64,000 nt of DNA from Candidatus Nitrospira nitrificans (lineage in GTDB: Bacteria > Nitrospirota > Nitrospiria > Nitrospirales > Nitrospiraceae), in contig NZ_CZPZ01000033.1 in assembly GCF_001458775.1 (NCBI RefSeq), forward strand, positions 120,328 to 184,327. Reading direction: 5' to 3'. Shown here one piece after another: positions 16,694 to 24,639 of the stretch. A model generated the notes under the pieces. It did not search any database. It had not been told where the DNA came from and was given only the letters and a program-made list of their open reading frames with translations. Position 1 is the first letter of the stretch. Each line of letters opens with the position of its first letter. The translations under genes were made by a program, and so were the position numbers.

Positions 16694-16771
16694 ATGCAGG
16701 TTATCGTCACCTTCTTTGTTTGTATTGGCTTCATCATTGCCGCTTATACGTTGTTCATCGACAACAATTAA
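16694..16771 (+). CDS. 25-residue membrane microprotein
   Basis: ATG at 16694 with AAGGAG seven bases upstream encodes MQVIVTFFVCIGFIIAAYTL followed by FIDNN and a stop. The whole chain is one hydrophobic helix with a short acidic tail. It is too short for family assignment. Small single-helix proteins of this kind often regulate membrane complexes. Evidence is the ribosome-binding site and the near-ideal helix. Confidence 0.55.
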   Translation: MQVIVTFFVCIGFIIAAYTLFIDNN

Positions 16772-16985
16772 GAAAACGGTAGGCCCTGCCGGCAGTCCCG
16801 CCACATTCTCAAAGATGTATCGGCGTCCCATTTCATGGATGCGGGATGCGCGCGCCAATCACTCTCCGGCCAGGAGTAGGGAGTAGGTTTGGATAGTACT
16901 CAGGAGTGATCAGCGAATAGGTTCACGAAGCGGATCGGCTAATCTCAATCGCCGGAAGCGTTCAGAACGCTTGGACGTGCGACCA

Positions 16986-17495
16986 TCAACGATCGCATTC
17001 GAGGCCATATTGTTTCTGAATCGATTCCGCAACACTCGGCGGCTCCTTGGTGAGGAGCGCACAGGTAGTGAAATTGCCGACAACCTTCTTCTTGCTCTTA
17101 TCGATATATGTCCAATCGACGATCTCCGTCTTGGCAAATATGTACGACTGCCCCTTTTTGACGGACCGGATCATCGGGAGGTTGTCGATCCTCCCGGACC
17201 AGAGATCTCCCTGTACCTTCAGGTTGGAGACCCACAGATATTCTTGCTTGTCGTCTTCGCTCACTCTGACCTTGACCGAATACTGATCAGTGTTGGGCGG
17301 CGGTGATCCGGCCTTTCGAAGAAAATCTTCCAGGCCTGCCCGGGCGCGTTCCATGGCTTTCTGCATCGCGGGATCCTCATCACTGATTTCGACCGCATTG
17401 TCCTTCTTGGCCTTGTCGCTGAATGATTGCGAGAACGCGGAAGAAGAGAGAAAGAACGCCAACAAAGCGACACTCGGCACAACGAGTCGTTGCAT
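16986..17495 (-). CDS. Secreted DUF2314 domain protein
   Basis: 169 residues from the ATG at 17495 (GGGAGG upstream). The signal peptide (residues 1-23, ending SAFS) is followed by a DUF2314 domain: AMERARAGLEDFLRKAG, then LWVSNLKVQGDLWSGRIDN and KKGQSYIFAKTEIVDWTYID. The family (as in E. coli YegJ) has no established function. An extra C-terminal stretch of about 30 residues carries two Cys (FTTCALL, YGLECDR) that could form a disulfide in the periplasm. No operon partner. Confidence 0.82.
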   Translation of the reverse strand: MQRLVVPSVALLAFFLSSSAFSQSFSDKAKKDNAVEISDEDPAMQKAMERARAGLEDFLRKAGSPPPNTDQYSVKVRVSEDDKQEYLWVSNLKVQGDLWSGRIDNLPMIRSVKKGQSYIFAKTEIVDWTYIDKSKKKVVGNFTTCALLTKEPPSVAESIQKQYGLECDR

Positions 17496-17673
17496 ATAAG
17501 CCTCCCAGAGCCTACAGCTCACCGTGAATGAGGTGAGCCCGCGATTTCTCGGGCATATTGAACTCGTCCTGCCTGCAAAGCAAGATGCCTCTCACAGTCA
17601 GCGTCTCACAAAACCGTTACGCCATCCCCTACTCTGAGAGGAAGAATTTATCTGTTTTTGGTACTCTGCCAAC

Positions 17674-18516
17674 ATGTCCGCTCGCCGCCACACTCGTCTT
17701 TCCCGCTCCCGCCATCCGCGCCCATCAAGGTCGATGGCGCGCTTCGCGCACCGGCGCTGGCAAAATCTCTGCATGTTTCTCCGGGCCGTCGGTCGAACGC
17801 CACCTGCGACAAGGCTGGGAATCAGCGTACTCCTGCTCTTCGTTGTCCTCCTGGGAATCAATTGGGTTTATCACACGTTCTATAAACCGACGGAATTGTT
17901 CTTTCCAGTGGAGAAGGCGCTCAGCAAGAATCCCCGCCAGACGTGGCAAGAATACGGCGCGCTGTTCGAGACCCATTCGACAGCCGTCGTTACACCTGAG
18001 CTGCTTGCCGCATTGGCCCAGGCCGAAGGCTCCGGCAATCCTGTGGCACGGACCTATTGGCGATGGCGCGTCGTCTCGTCGAATCCTCTGGAATGGTACC
18101 AACCGGCCTCGACGGCGGTCGGCATGTTCCAAATCACCGACGGCACGTTTCAAGAAGGGAAACGCTACTGTATCCACAACCATGTGGTCGTTGAAGACGG
18201 GCCATGGCACGACCTCGACTCCTGTTGGTTCAACAGCCTCTACACGAGGGTCTTGCCAGGCCACGCCATCGAGCTGACCGCAGCGCTGCTCGACCGTTAT
18301 GTCGCCAGAATAATCGCAGAGCGACCGGTGACGTTCCAGCAAAAGCAAGACCTGGCTGCGGTCATCCATCTCTGCGGCGCCGGGGCTGGCCGGGACTATG
18401 CAAAGCGGAACTTTCGCCTCACGCTTCACCAACGTTGCGGCGACCATGATGTGAAAACCTATCTGCTCAAGATTCAGACATTCAAACAGCAGTTCGCTTC
18501 TCTTCGGTTACCGTGA
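17674..18516 (+). CDS. Membrane-anchored lytic transglycosylase (SLT-like domain)
   Basis: 280 residues with a basic N-terminal region and one transmembrane helix (about 49-65), then a lysozyme-like SLT domain. The likely catalytic Glu118 is in LAALAQAEGSGNP, and TAVGMFQITDGTF matches the family's second motif. It would cleave peptidoglycan glycan strands in the periplasm. Four Cys in the catalytic part could form disulfides. An internal start at Met21 or Met34 is possible because the first 20 residues are Arg-rich and may be untranslated. Confidence 0.78.
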   Translation: MSARRHTRLSRSRHPRPSRSMARFAHRRWQNLCMFLRAVGRTPPATRLGISVLLLFVVLLGINWVYHTFYKPTELFFPVEKALSKNPRQTWQEYGALFETHSTAVVTPELLAALAQAEGSGNPVARTYWRWRVVSSNPLEWYQPASTAVGMFQITDGTFQEGKRYCIHNHVVVEDGPWHDLDSCWFNSLYTRVLPGHAIELTAALLDRYVARIIAERPVTFQQKQDLAAVIHLCGAGAGRDYAKRNFRLTLHQRCGDHDVKTYLLKIQTFKQQFASLRLP

Positions 18517-18645
18517 GCGCCCAGTCGGTTTGAAAGACGCGCAGAACAGCAGACGAGATCAGCATCGTCATGCTCACGCGTGACCGAGGCATTCATGGTA
18601 TGGTGGCCGCGGCAACGTGGCTCGATTGTACGAGAGTGCGTCTTC

Positions 18646-19941
18646 ATGGCGTTGGACGGACCAAGAGCGTTACGGAAGACTGTCTTGGCGGGCGCCGTCG
18701 GCAACGTCCTGGAGTGGTATGATTTCGCCCTCTTCGGATACTTCGCCCCGGTCTTGTCTCGTCTCTTCTTTCCCGCTTCGGATCCGTCGTTGTCGTTGAT
18801 TGCGACGTTCGGTGTGTTCGCCGTCGGCTTTCTGGCCAGGCCATTGGGCGCGCTGCTGTTCGGATATTGGGGCGACACCAAGGGACGACGAGCGGCCCTG
18901 GCCTGGTCCATCATTCTCATGGCATTTCCTACCTGCTTGGTCGGCTTATTGCCGACCTATGCTCAAATCGGTCTTGCCGCGCCGCTCGCACTCACGGTCC
19001 TGCGCTTTCTTCAAGGTCTCTCGGTCGGTGGAGAGTTCACCGGATCCGTCACGTTCCTCGTTGAGCATGCCGGGCCGACCGAGCGAGGCTACGTCGGCAG
19101 CTGGGCGGGGTTCAGCGCGCAGATCGGCGCGCTGTTGGGCTCCGGTGTCGGCACCTTGGCGACTGCGAATCTCTCATCGGAGGCACTCCAGCAATGGGGA
19201 TGGCGCATCCCGTTCGTGGCGGGAAGCGTCATCGCATTGGTCGGCTGGTATCTTCGTCGGCGCATTCCCGAATCGCCGGCTTTTGAACGGCTGCAACAGA
19301 CTGGTGCGGTATCTTCCTCACCCGTCCGTGAGTTGCTCACATCACACCGCGCTCCACTCCTCCAAGTGATCGGCCTCGTGCTGTTGCATGGTGTCGGGTT
19401 CTACATCTTTTTCGTGTTTCTCCCGACCTATCTGACCAAAGTGACCGATCTCCCGATGGGAACGACGCTGCTGATCAACACGGGGTGCATGGCGCTATTG
19501 GCGATACTGATTCCACTCATGGGCAAGCTGTCCGATCGAGTCGGGCATCGATGGGTTCTGGCCGGCGGCGCCGCCGGTCTGGCCCTCGGCACCGTCCCGC
19601 TCTTTTCGTGGCTGAGCGGCGGTCATCTCGCGCTGATCGTCATGGCCCAAGTCTTGATAACGCTGTTCGTGTCGGCCTATATGGGTCCGTTTTTTGCCGT
19701 TGTGGCGACGCTCTTTCCGGTCGCGAGCCGTTACACAGGCCTCTCGATTTCGTACAATATTGCCGCGGCGCTCTTCGGCGGGACCGCCCCCTTGATGGCC
19801 ACGGTGCTGATGGAACGGAGCGGGAGCGCGCTTGCCCCTGGATGGTATGTCGGCCTCTGCGCCGTCCTGTCGTTGATCGCGCTGTCTACGATTCGCAAAG
19901 AGAAGAAAGAAGCCGCCGAGATTCCTGCCGGCACGTATTGA
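18646..19941 (+). CDS. MFS transporter of the metabolite:H+ symporter (MHS) family
   Basis: 431 residues with twelve predicted helices. GNVLEWYDFALFGYFAPVLS in helix 1 and GALLFGYWGDTKGRRAAL in loop 2-3 are MHS signatures (ProP, KgtP, citrate and dicarboxylate carriers). It should import a small organic acid or osmolyte with protons. The upstream in-frame extension to 18580 is not conserved-looking, so I take the ATG at 18646. It precedes the P450 gene by 48 bp on the same strand, so co-transcription is likely. Substrate unknown. Confidence 0.85.
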   Translation: MALDGPRALRKTVLAGAVGNVLEWYDFALFGYFAPVLSRLFFPASDPSLSLIATFGVFAVGFLARPLGALLFGYWGDTKGRRAALAWSIILMAFPTCLVGLLPTYAQIGLAAPLALTVLRFLQGLSVGGEFTGSVTFLVEHAGPTERGYVGSWAGFSAQIGALLGSGVGTLATANLSSEALQQWGWRIPFVAGSVIALVGWYLRRRIPESPAFERLQQTGAVSSSPVRELLTSHRAPLLQVIGLVLLHGVGFYIFFVFLPTYLTKVTDLPMGTTLLINTGCMALLAILIPLMGKLSDRVGHRWVLAGGAAGLALGTVPLFSWLSGGHLALIVMAQVLITLFVSAYMGPFFAVVATLFPVASRYTGLSISYNIAAALFGGTAPLMATVLMERSGSALAPGWYVGLCAVLSLIALSTIRKEKKEAAEIPAGTY

Positions 19942-19989
19942 CAGCAGTGACTCGATAGACGGGATCTTCACAAACCAGGTAGAGGCCGC

Positions 19990-21432
19990 GTGACCGATCA
20001 CACGATTCCACCACCCTCCCTTTCCGGTCCACCGGTCTCTCGCTGGTGGGGATGTTTTCCCGAACTTCGCCGTGACACCCTCGGCGTTCTCTTGCGCTGT
20101 CACGCTTATGGCGACGTCGTCAAACTTCCGATGGGTCTTGTCCTCGAATTGCTCTTGCGGCGGCGTGACGCCGCCATGTATGTGCTCAACCATCCCGCCG
20201 ACGTCAAACATGTGCTGGTGACGAATCAAGAGAATTATCGGAAAGCCCCGGTCGCGCCGGCCGAATCGCGCATCTTTGGTCGGGGCCTGCTCCATGCGGA
20301 AGGCGAAACGCATCATCGTCAGCGGCGGCTTTTTCTGCCCTTCTTTCACGGCAACCATGTCACCGCCTATGCCGATCTGATTACCGGCAAGGCCGACAAG
20401 TTGGTCACAGGATGGCAAGACGGCGCGACGATCGATATCGGACGGGACATGGCGGATCTCACCCTCACCGTGATCTGGCGTCTCCTCTTCGGCCGGGATG
20501 TCGGGCCGGAGGCCGACACCATACGGGAGACCATTGCGGTCGGCCAGAGTTTGATCAAACGACAGTACGATTCGCTTCTCGCAAGCTTGACCCCCCTGTG
20601 GGTTCCGACACAAACCCATCGCCGGCTCGCGCGTGGCCTCGGGGCGTTGGAGTCGATGATTCGAGGATTCATCGACGAGAGGTGCATGTCGCCTCATCGG
20701 AACGACGACGTGCTATCGCTGTTGCTTGCCGCGACCGATGCCGACGGCCGCCGGCTCGGCGATCAAGAGATCCGCGACGAACTCATGACGTTCTTGCTGG
20801 CCGGTCATGAGACCACCGCCAATGCGCTGACCTGGACCTGGTTTTTGCTGTCGCAATTTCGATCGGTGCGGGAGCGGCTCACTCATGAATTACACGAGGT
20901 GTTAGGCGATCGTCTTCCCGAGGCGGCGGATGTCCCTCGCTTGCGGTATACGAAGATGATTTGGGACGAGTCGTTGGGCCTCTACCCGCCCGCGTGGACC
21001 CTCCATACCCGTCTGGCCCATGCGCAAGACCGGCTTCCATCCGGAGCGGTCCTTCCACCAAGCTCGTGGGTCTTCATCAGTCCCTGGAATCTACATCGCA
21101 ATGCTCGTTGGTTTGCGGATCCGAATCGGTTCGACCCTGAGCGGTTTTCTGAAGAGGCACAACGGACTCGTCCACCGTTCAGCTACATCCCGTTCGGTGC
21201 CGGTGGACGGCGATGCCTCGGAGAGTCTTTCGCGGAGTTGGAAGGATTGTTGATCCTAGCGACGATCGCCTCCAAAGTTCGCTTGCGCCTGGTCGACGGA
21301 CAGACGATCCGTCCGGAACCGGTCATGACATTACGCCCGGATGGTCCGGTACAGATGATCGTTCAGCGGGCCGGAATGACCGAACACATTCCATCGCCTA
21401 GACCGAATCCCCTCATTCCCTCCCCCTGCTAG
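19990..21432 (+). CDS. Cytochrome P450
   Basis: 480 residues. I-helix oxygen-binding motif AGHETTANAL, K-helix ExxR in DESLGLYPP...R, and heme loop FGAGGRRCLGESFAELE with the thiolate Cys409. It has no obvious membrane anchor, so it is probably soluble and served by separate redox partners. The N-terminal PPSLSGPPVSRWWGCF resembles the proline-rich hinge of fatty-acid-type P450s. GTG start with GAGG upstream. Likely in an operon with the MHS transporter. The substrate is not deducible. Confidence 0.93.
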   Translation: MTDHTIPPPSLSGPPVSRWWGCFPELRRDTLGVLLRCHAYGDVVKLPMGLVLELLLRRRDAAMYVLNHPADVKHVLVTNQENYRKAPVAPAESRIFGRGLLHAEGETHHRQRRLFLPFFHGNHVTAYADLITGKADKLVTGWQDGATIDIGRDMADLTLTVIWRLLFGRDVGPEADTIRETIAVGQSLIKRQYDSLLASLTPLWVPTQTHRRLARGLGALESMIRGFIDERCMSPHRNDDVLSLLLAATDADGRRLGDQEIRDELMTFLLAGHETTANALTWTWFLLSQFRSVRERLTHELHEVLGDRLPEAADVPRLRYTKMIWDESLGLYPPAWTLHTRLAHAQDRLPSGAVLPPSSWVFISPWNLHRNARWFADPNRFDPERFSEEAQRTRPPFSYIPFGAGGRRCLGESFAELEGLLILATIASKVRLRLVDGQTIRPEPVMTLRPDGPVQMIVQRAGMTEHIPSPRPNPLIPSPC

Positions 21433-21500
21433 GCATCGCGGTGTCGATATGGTACAACCGCGTCCGATTGTGGTCGGCGTTCGCAGAGAGGTGCGGCTTG

Positions 21501-22700
21501 ATGAGGAATTTCGTTGTATCCAATGCTTGGTTCAGCTTCGGGATTGTCTCCTGCCTACTCCTGTTGCCGGGATGTCTCTCGCCGGTCACCTTGACTCGAG
21601 CCGTGATCGCCTATGACGAGGCCATCACCGAATCGCAATCCAAGCAACTGCTCCTGAACATCGCCAGAGCACAGCACCATCAACCGATTCACTTTACCGG
21701 CGTCTCCAATGTCGCGGCGACCTTCGATTTTCGTTTCACGGCCGGTGCCACGCCCGCTCTCACGGGAGACGCCAGCCGCACGATCTTGCCCGTCATCGGC
21801 GGCAGCGTGGCCGAGAACCCGACCATCAGTATCGCGCCCATCGAGGGGGAAGAGTTTACCAAACGCTTGCTCACGCCGTTCCATGAAGCCAAGCTGACAC
21901 TGCTCCTGCGGCAAGGGATCGATATCGATCTCCTCCTTCGGCTGATGGCCAAAGAACTCCGGGTGAACCAGAGCGACGGCACGATCGCCTATCGGAATAA
22001 TCCGTCCGACAAGGTCGGCTATGAGATGTTCAGGCGGGTGGTCCTCCATCTTTCGGCCATTCAGGACCACAATAGTCTCTATGTCGAACCCCTGAGCATC
22101 GAACGAAGTTGGACGATTCCCGCCGACTCGGTTACCGCGGAAGGATTCAAAGCGCTTGAACAGGACTATCAGGTGGCCTACAACGCGAAGGACAAGACGT
22201 TCACCTTGCGGAAACAGGCCGAAGGCGGCACACTGATCACGAACTATGACCCGAATGTCCTGTCCCGTGAGGAACGGGCCCGCTTGCAGAACGAGAACGA
22301 ACAGGGACTCCCGCACGACGTGACGTTTGATATTCGCCCCGGCCATGTCGGCGGCGACTGGCCGCTGAAGGGAGACTTTCGGCTGCGCAGCTTCAATGCC
22401 ATGCTGAACTTTCTGGGACTCTCCCTCGCGGAAGAACCGGAATACCACGTCGAGAAGGATCGCCGCACACCTGAGGTGATGGAGAATCCTGTCAAGACGA
22501 TAGACCTGATCCTGTCGCGATCGACTCCGTCAGGACTGGATCTCGTCATGAAATCCCATGGAAACTACTATGCCGTCAACACGATCGGGCCACAGGCACG
22601 CTGGAACCGTGAGGCCTTCAAGCTCCTCTCGCAGCTGTTTCAGATGACGGTCACGGAGCTCTCGCGCGCCGGCGTGCCGAGTATTACCATCGCCAAATAG
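21501..22700 (+). CDS. Hypothetical lipoprotein
   Basis: 399 residues from ATG 21501. A signal peptide with lipobox LLPGC predicts lipidation at about residue 27. The mature part begins TLTRAVIAYDEAITESQSKQ, with a conserved-looking QLLLNIARAQHHQPIHF stretch. I recall similar lipoproteins as a family of unknown function in Gram-negative bacteria. No catalytic motif is seen. The gene follows the P450 by 68 bp on the same strand, so it may belong to that transcript. Confidence 0.8.
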   Translation: MRNFVVSNAWFSFGIVSCLLLLPGCLSPVTLTRAVIAYDEAITESQSKQLLLNIARAQHHQPIHFTGVSNVAATFDFRFTAGATPALTGDASRTILPVIGGSVAENPTISIAPIEGEEFTKRLLTPFHEAKLTLLLRQGIDIDLLLRLMAKELRVNQSDGTIAYRNNPSDKVGYEMFRRVVLHLSAIQDHNSLYVEPLSIERSWTIPADSVTAEGFKALEQDYQVAYNAKDKTFTLRKQAEGGTLITNYDPNVLSREERARLQNENEQGLPHDVTFDIRPGHVGGDWPLKGDFRLRSFNAMLNFLGLSLAEEPEYHVEKDRRTPEVMENPVKTIDLILSRSTPSGLDLVMKSHGNYYAVNTIGPQARWNREAFKLLSQLFQMTVTELSRAGVPSITIAK

Positions 22701-22739
22701 CCTGGCAAGCTCAGGCGCGTTGGAGAGGGGCGACCCCGG

Positions 22740-23045
22740 TTACGCGTCCACTCGATCGAGGCTGGGCTTTGATGGACGGCGGCCGATAAGATAAATGATG
22801 GCGGGAAAGAGCATGGTGGTGCCCGGAAAAATCAAGCGGTACCCCCACCAGGGCAAGTTCGGTCGAAAAAATCCCAGACCAACGGTCAACAGAATCGAGG
22901 CCACGATTCCAAAGACGTAGGCCGGAACAAGCGTCGTGGAATGATGCTCGCTGCGTTGTCTCGATGCGGCTATGAATCCCTTGATGAGGATATAGAGGGA
23001 GAGAATGATACAGGCGGTCCCGTAATACACTGCGTACTCTTGCAT
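22740..23045 (-). CDS. Hypothetical small membrane protein
   Basis: 101 residues with three hydrophobic segments (about 7-26, 42-60, 68-88). The N-terminus resembles small inner-membrane proteins with one amphipathic loop (ASRQRSEHHS). No family recognised. Convergent with the lipoprotein gene, 40 bp apart. The start is preceded by a weak GAGGT. About 350 bp separate it from the next gene to the right. Confidence 0.65.
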   Translation of the reverse strand: MQEYAVYYGTACIILSLYILIKGFIAASRQRSEHHSTTLVPAYVFGIVASILLTVGLGFFRPNLPWWGYRLIFPGTTMLFPAIIYLIGRRPSKPSLDRVDA

Positions 23046-23392
23046 AACGCCGACCTCGTTCCGAGCTCACATACGTTGTTCGACTCATACTATATAGCGT
23101 ATCGGCTCCACTTTTGTCGAGCCGGACTCCACGCACAGGCCCTCGATCAGGTAGGTGCCGGGCTTTCCACTGAGAAGGGAGCAGACACCTCCAAGTCATC
23201 GTCCTACCCGCAACCAAGTGGAAGAACCAAGCCTGCCATTGCCCGCCATCGGCGGCAGGATTACGCCTACATCGATTCCGAAATCTTTATTTTGACTGTG
23301 TGTCAAAGGACGACGACCTCCGGCAACCAAGTTGCCGGAGGTCGTCCGGCAGACGGCGGAAGTCCCGAGTAATGAGGATCGGAACCATTCGC
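23046..23392. other. Gene-free stretch with a strong hairpin
   Basis: No credible gene. The left part probably holds the promoter of the minus-strand membrane protein. The right part contains the terminator-like hairpin described separately. Confidence 0.5.
23312..23346 (-). terminator. Strong hairpin, probable terminator of the coiled-coil protein gene
   Basis: A perfect 16-bp stem with a 3-nt loop (ACGACCTCCGGCAAC / GTTGCCGGAGGTCGT plus one closing pair) begins about 45 bp past the stop at 23393. The T-tract is weak (CCTTTGA), so it may act as a bidirectional or RNA-stabilising hairpin. Confidence 0.7.
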
Positions 23393-23761
23393 CTAGTATG
23401 AGCTGGATGTCGTCGATTCAACCGTCTCCTTGGCCTTCTTCTGTGCCTTGCTTTTCTTCGCGGTTGCGGCGTTCTTCATCTGCTGCCTCTCGGCCTTGAG
23501 CGCATCTCGCTTCGTTTTCATCTCGGATCGCATCTGCTCTCGTTTGGCCTTCATCTCATCCTTCATGTGATCTTTCTTGGCTTTGAAATTATCGCGCATC
23601 CGCTCCTGCTCGCCCTGCACAGCATCTTTGGTCTCGCCGGCCATCGAACCCATTTCCTGCTTCATGTCGGAACCGAGGTTTGTGAGTTCGTCCGCCATGA
23701 CCACGGGACCGACTCCGATGACGAGTGCGGATGCAACCGCCGATACGAGGATGAATCGCAT
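23393..23761 (-). CDS. Secreted highly charged coiled-coil protein
   Basis: 122 residues. The signal peptide MRFILVSAVASALVIGVGPV-VMA is followed by a mature chain that is almost entirely Lys/Glu/Met/Arg-rich helix, with heptad-like repeats (MRDNFKAKKDHMKDEMKAKR, EQMRSEMKTKRDALK). It ends in a Lys/Ala-rich tail and SSSY. A periplasmic or envelope-associated stress protein is plausible. No family named. A promoter-like element shared with the 24020 microprotein lies 65 bp upstream. Confidence 0.75.
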   Translation of the reverse strand: MRFILVSAVASALVIGVGPVVMADELTNLGSDMKQEMGSMAGETKDAVQGEQERMRDNFKAKKDHMKDEMKAKREQMRSEMKTKRDALKAERQQMKNAATAKKSKAQKKAKETVESTTSSSY

Positions 23762-23825
23762 AGAGACACCTCCTTGGAATAGGTTGTCGTAAAGGTGACC
23801 GGCGCCAGGAACCGGCGCCCCGTCT

Positions 23826-23871
23826 AGGGGTATCGCGAGACGGATTTTCTGGCAACTGATTTCACGGTTTT
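23826..23871 (-). promoter_or_regulatory. Shared upstream element, copy 1 (possible ECF-type promoter)
   Basis: 46 nt matching 24151-24196 with three mismatches. It sits 65 bp upstream of the coiled-coil protein start. On the minus strand it reads TGAAAT-N16-CGTC, which fits the general shape of extracytoplasmic-function sigma promoters (TGAAAC-N16-CGTC). The repeat and spacing are seen directly; the sigma-factor class is inference. Confidence 0.6.
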
Positions 23872-23919
23872 AGACTCAGAAATCTTGCGGGACATACGGA
23901 AACGCCAGGTGAGAAATGA

Positions 23920-23964
23920 GGCGCAAAAAACCACGGCCTCCAGCAGGTCGTCCCCTGGAGGCCG
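23920..23964 (-). terminator. Rho-independent terminator after the 22-residue ORF
   Basis: On the minus strand a perfect 10-bp stem (CGGCCTCCAG / CTGGAGGCCG, loop about 11 nt) is followed by TGGTTTTTTGC. It is a classical intrinsic terminator, 56 bp past the stop at 24020. Confidence 0.85.
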
Positions 23965-24019
23965 CGTAAGGGCTGCGCCTCATGGGCGCGCACTCGGTAC
24001 GTTCACATGAAAACAAGCC

Positions 24020-24088
24020 CTACGGCCTGATCTCCCACAATAAATACACCAACCCGACCGCGATGGCTGACACCACGACTAGATGCAT
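24020..24088 (-). CDS. 22-residue membrane microprotein
   Basis: The minus-strand ATG at 24088 has GGGGAGG six bases upstream. It encodes MHLVVVSAIAVGLVYLLWEI followed by RP and a stop: one transmembrane helix. Expression is supported by three independent signals: a promoter-like element 63 bp upstream (24151-24196), the ribosome-binding site, and a clear intrinsic terminator downstream (23920-23964). An in-frame ATG two codons earlier sits directly on the ribosome-binding site and is less likely. Function unknown. Confidence 0.7.
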   Translation of the reverse strand: MHLVVVSAIAVGLVYLLWEIRP

Positions 24089-24150
24089 GAACATCCTCCC
24101 CTGCGATTGATTGTTATGCGCTGTTCAACGCTGGAAACCAGCGCTTGATT

Positions 24151-24196
24151 AGGGGTATCGCGAGATGGATTTTCTGACAACTGATTTCACGATTTG
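24151..24196 (-). promoter_or_regulatory. Shared upstream element, copy 2 (possible ECF-type promoter)
   Basis: Second copy of the 46-nt element, 63 bp upstream of the 22-residue ORF. Here the downstream box is CATC instead of CGTC. The almost equal distance to two different start codons argues for a promoter or operator over a random repeat. Confidence 0.6.
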
Positions 24197-24264
24197 TGAC
24201 ACGCGGGATTCAGCGACATGCTGAACTTGAGATAAGGTGACATGGCTGGCGGTGCCCTTGCCTA

Positions 24265-24352
24265 AGCTCTTGGCATCAAACGGCCGCTGGAGATCGTACT
24301 CGATGAGCAGCCTGGTGAGTTGCGCCGCATCAACACCAAACTCTTCGGCAAA
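24265..24352 (-). pseudogene. Decayed fragment of a DJ-1/PfpI gene
   Basis: About 85 nt match the C-terminal coding region of the intact DJ-1 gene at roughly 27886-27970 at more than 80% identity, in the same orientation. Reading it on the minus strand gives EFGVDAAQLTRLLIEYDLQ, against EFGADAAQLTQLLIEYDPQ in the intact copy. The rest of the gene is absent, so it is not functional. Confidence 0.75.
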
Positions 24353-24400
24353 ATGTAGAGAGCACGATCAATCTCCCAGGCGGCAAACGAATCATGACCG

Positions 24401-24530
24401 CACAGCCACCGCAAAGCCCCGGGCTCAACCTTGGCCCGCCTCTTCAATTGAACAATGGGACACTCGCGCTTCCTCCTCCACCCCCGACACCCGCCCATCC
24501 CCCCATGCCTGAGTTTCCACAGCGTGTTAG
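24401..24530 (+). pseudogene. Decayed fragment of the small secreted protein gene (copy of 28565-28918)
   Basis: The translated stretch SPGLNLGPPLQLNNGTLALP ending MPEFPQR matches the C-terminus of the intact protein (SPGLNLGPPLQLHNQTFQFP ending APEFPQR). The signal peptide and N-terminal half are gone. The open frame happens to read on into the SEL1 gene, but that gene has its own start at 24640. Confidence 0.75.
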
Positions 24531-24639
24531 CAGCTGTACGTCGATCTCAGTATCACGATCGGAGAAAAAACACTCCAGCCTCGTGTCTGTGTCTTTCGTC
24601 TTGACGATCCCTTCGCGTGCGCGGCATACTCCACACTCC

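Noticed and set aside
19495..20697. A 400-residue minus-strand frame
   Set aside because: Antisense to the MHS transporter and P450 genes; no motif.
24394..24639. Long N-terminus for the SEL1 protein
   Set aside because: This part is a remnant of another gene's C-terminus; a signal peptide begins at 24640.
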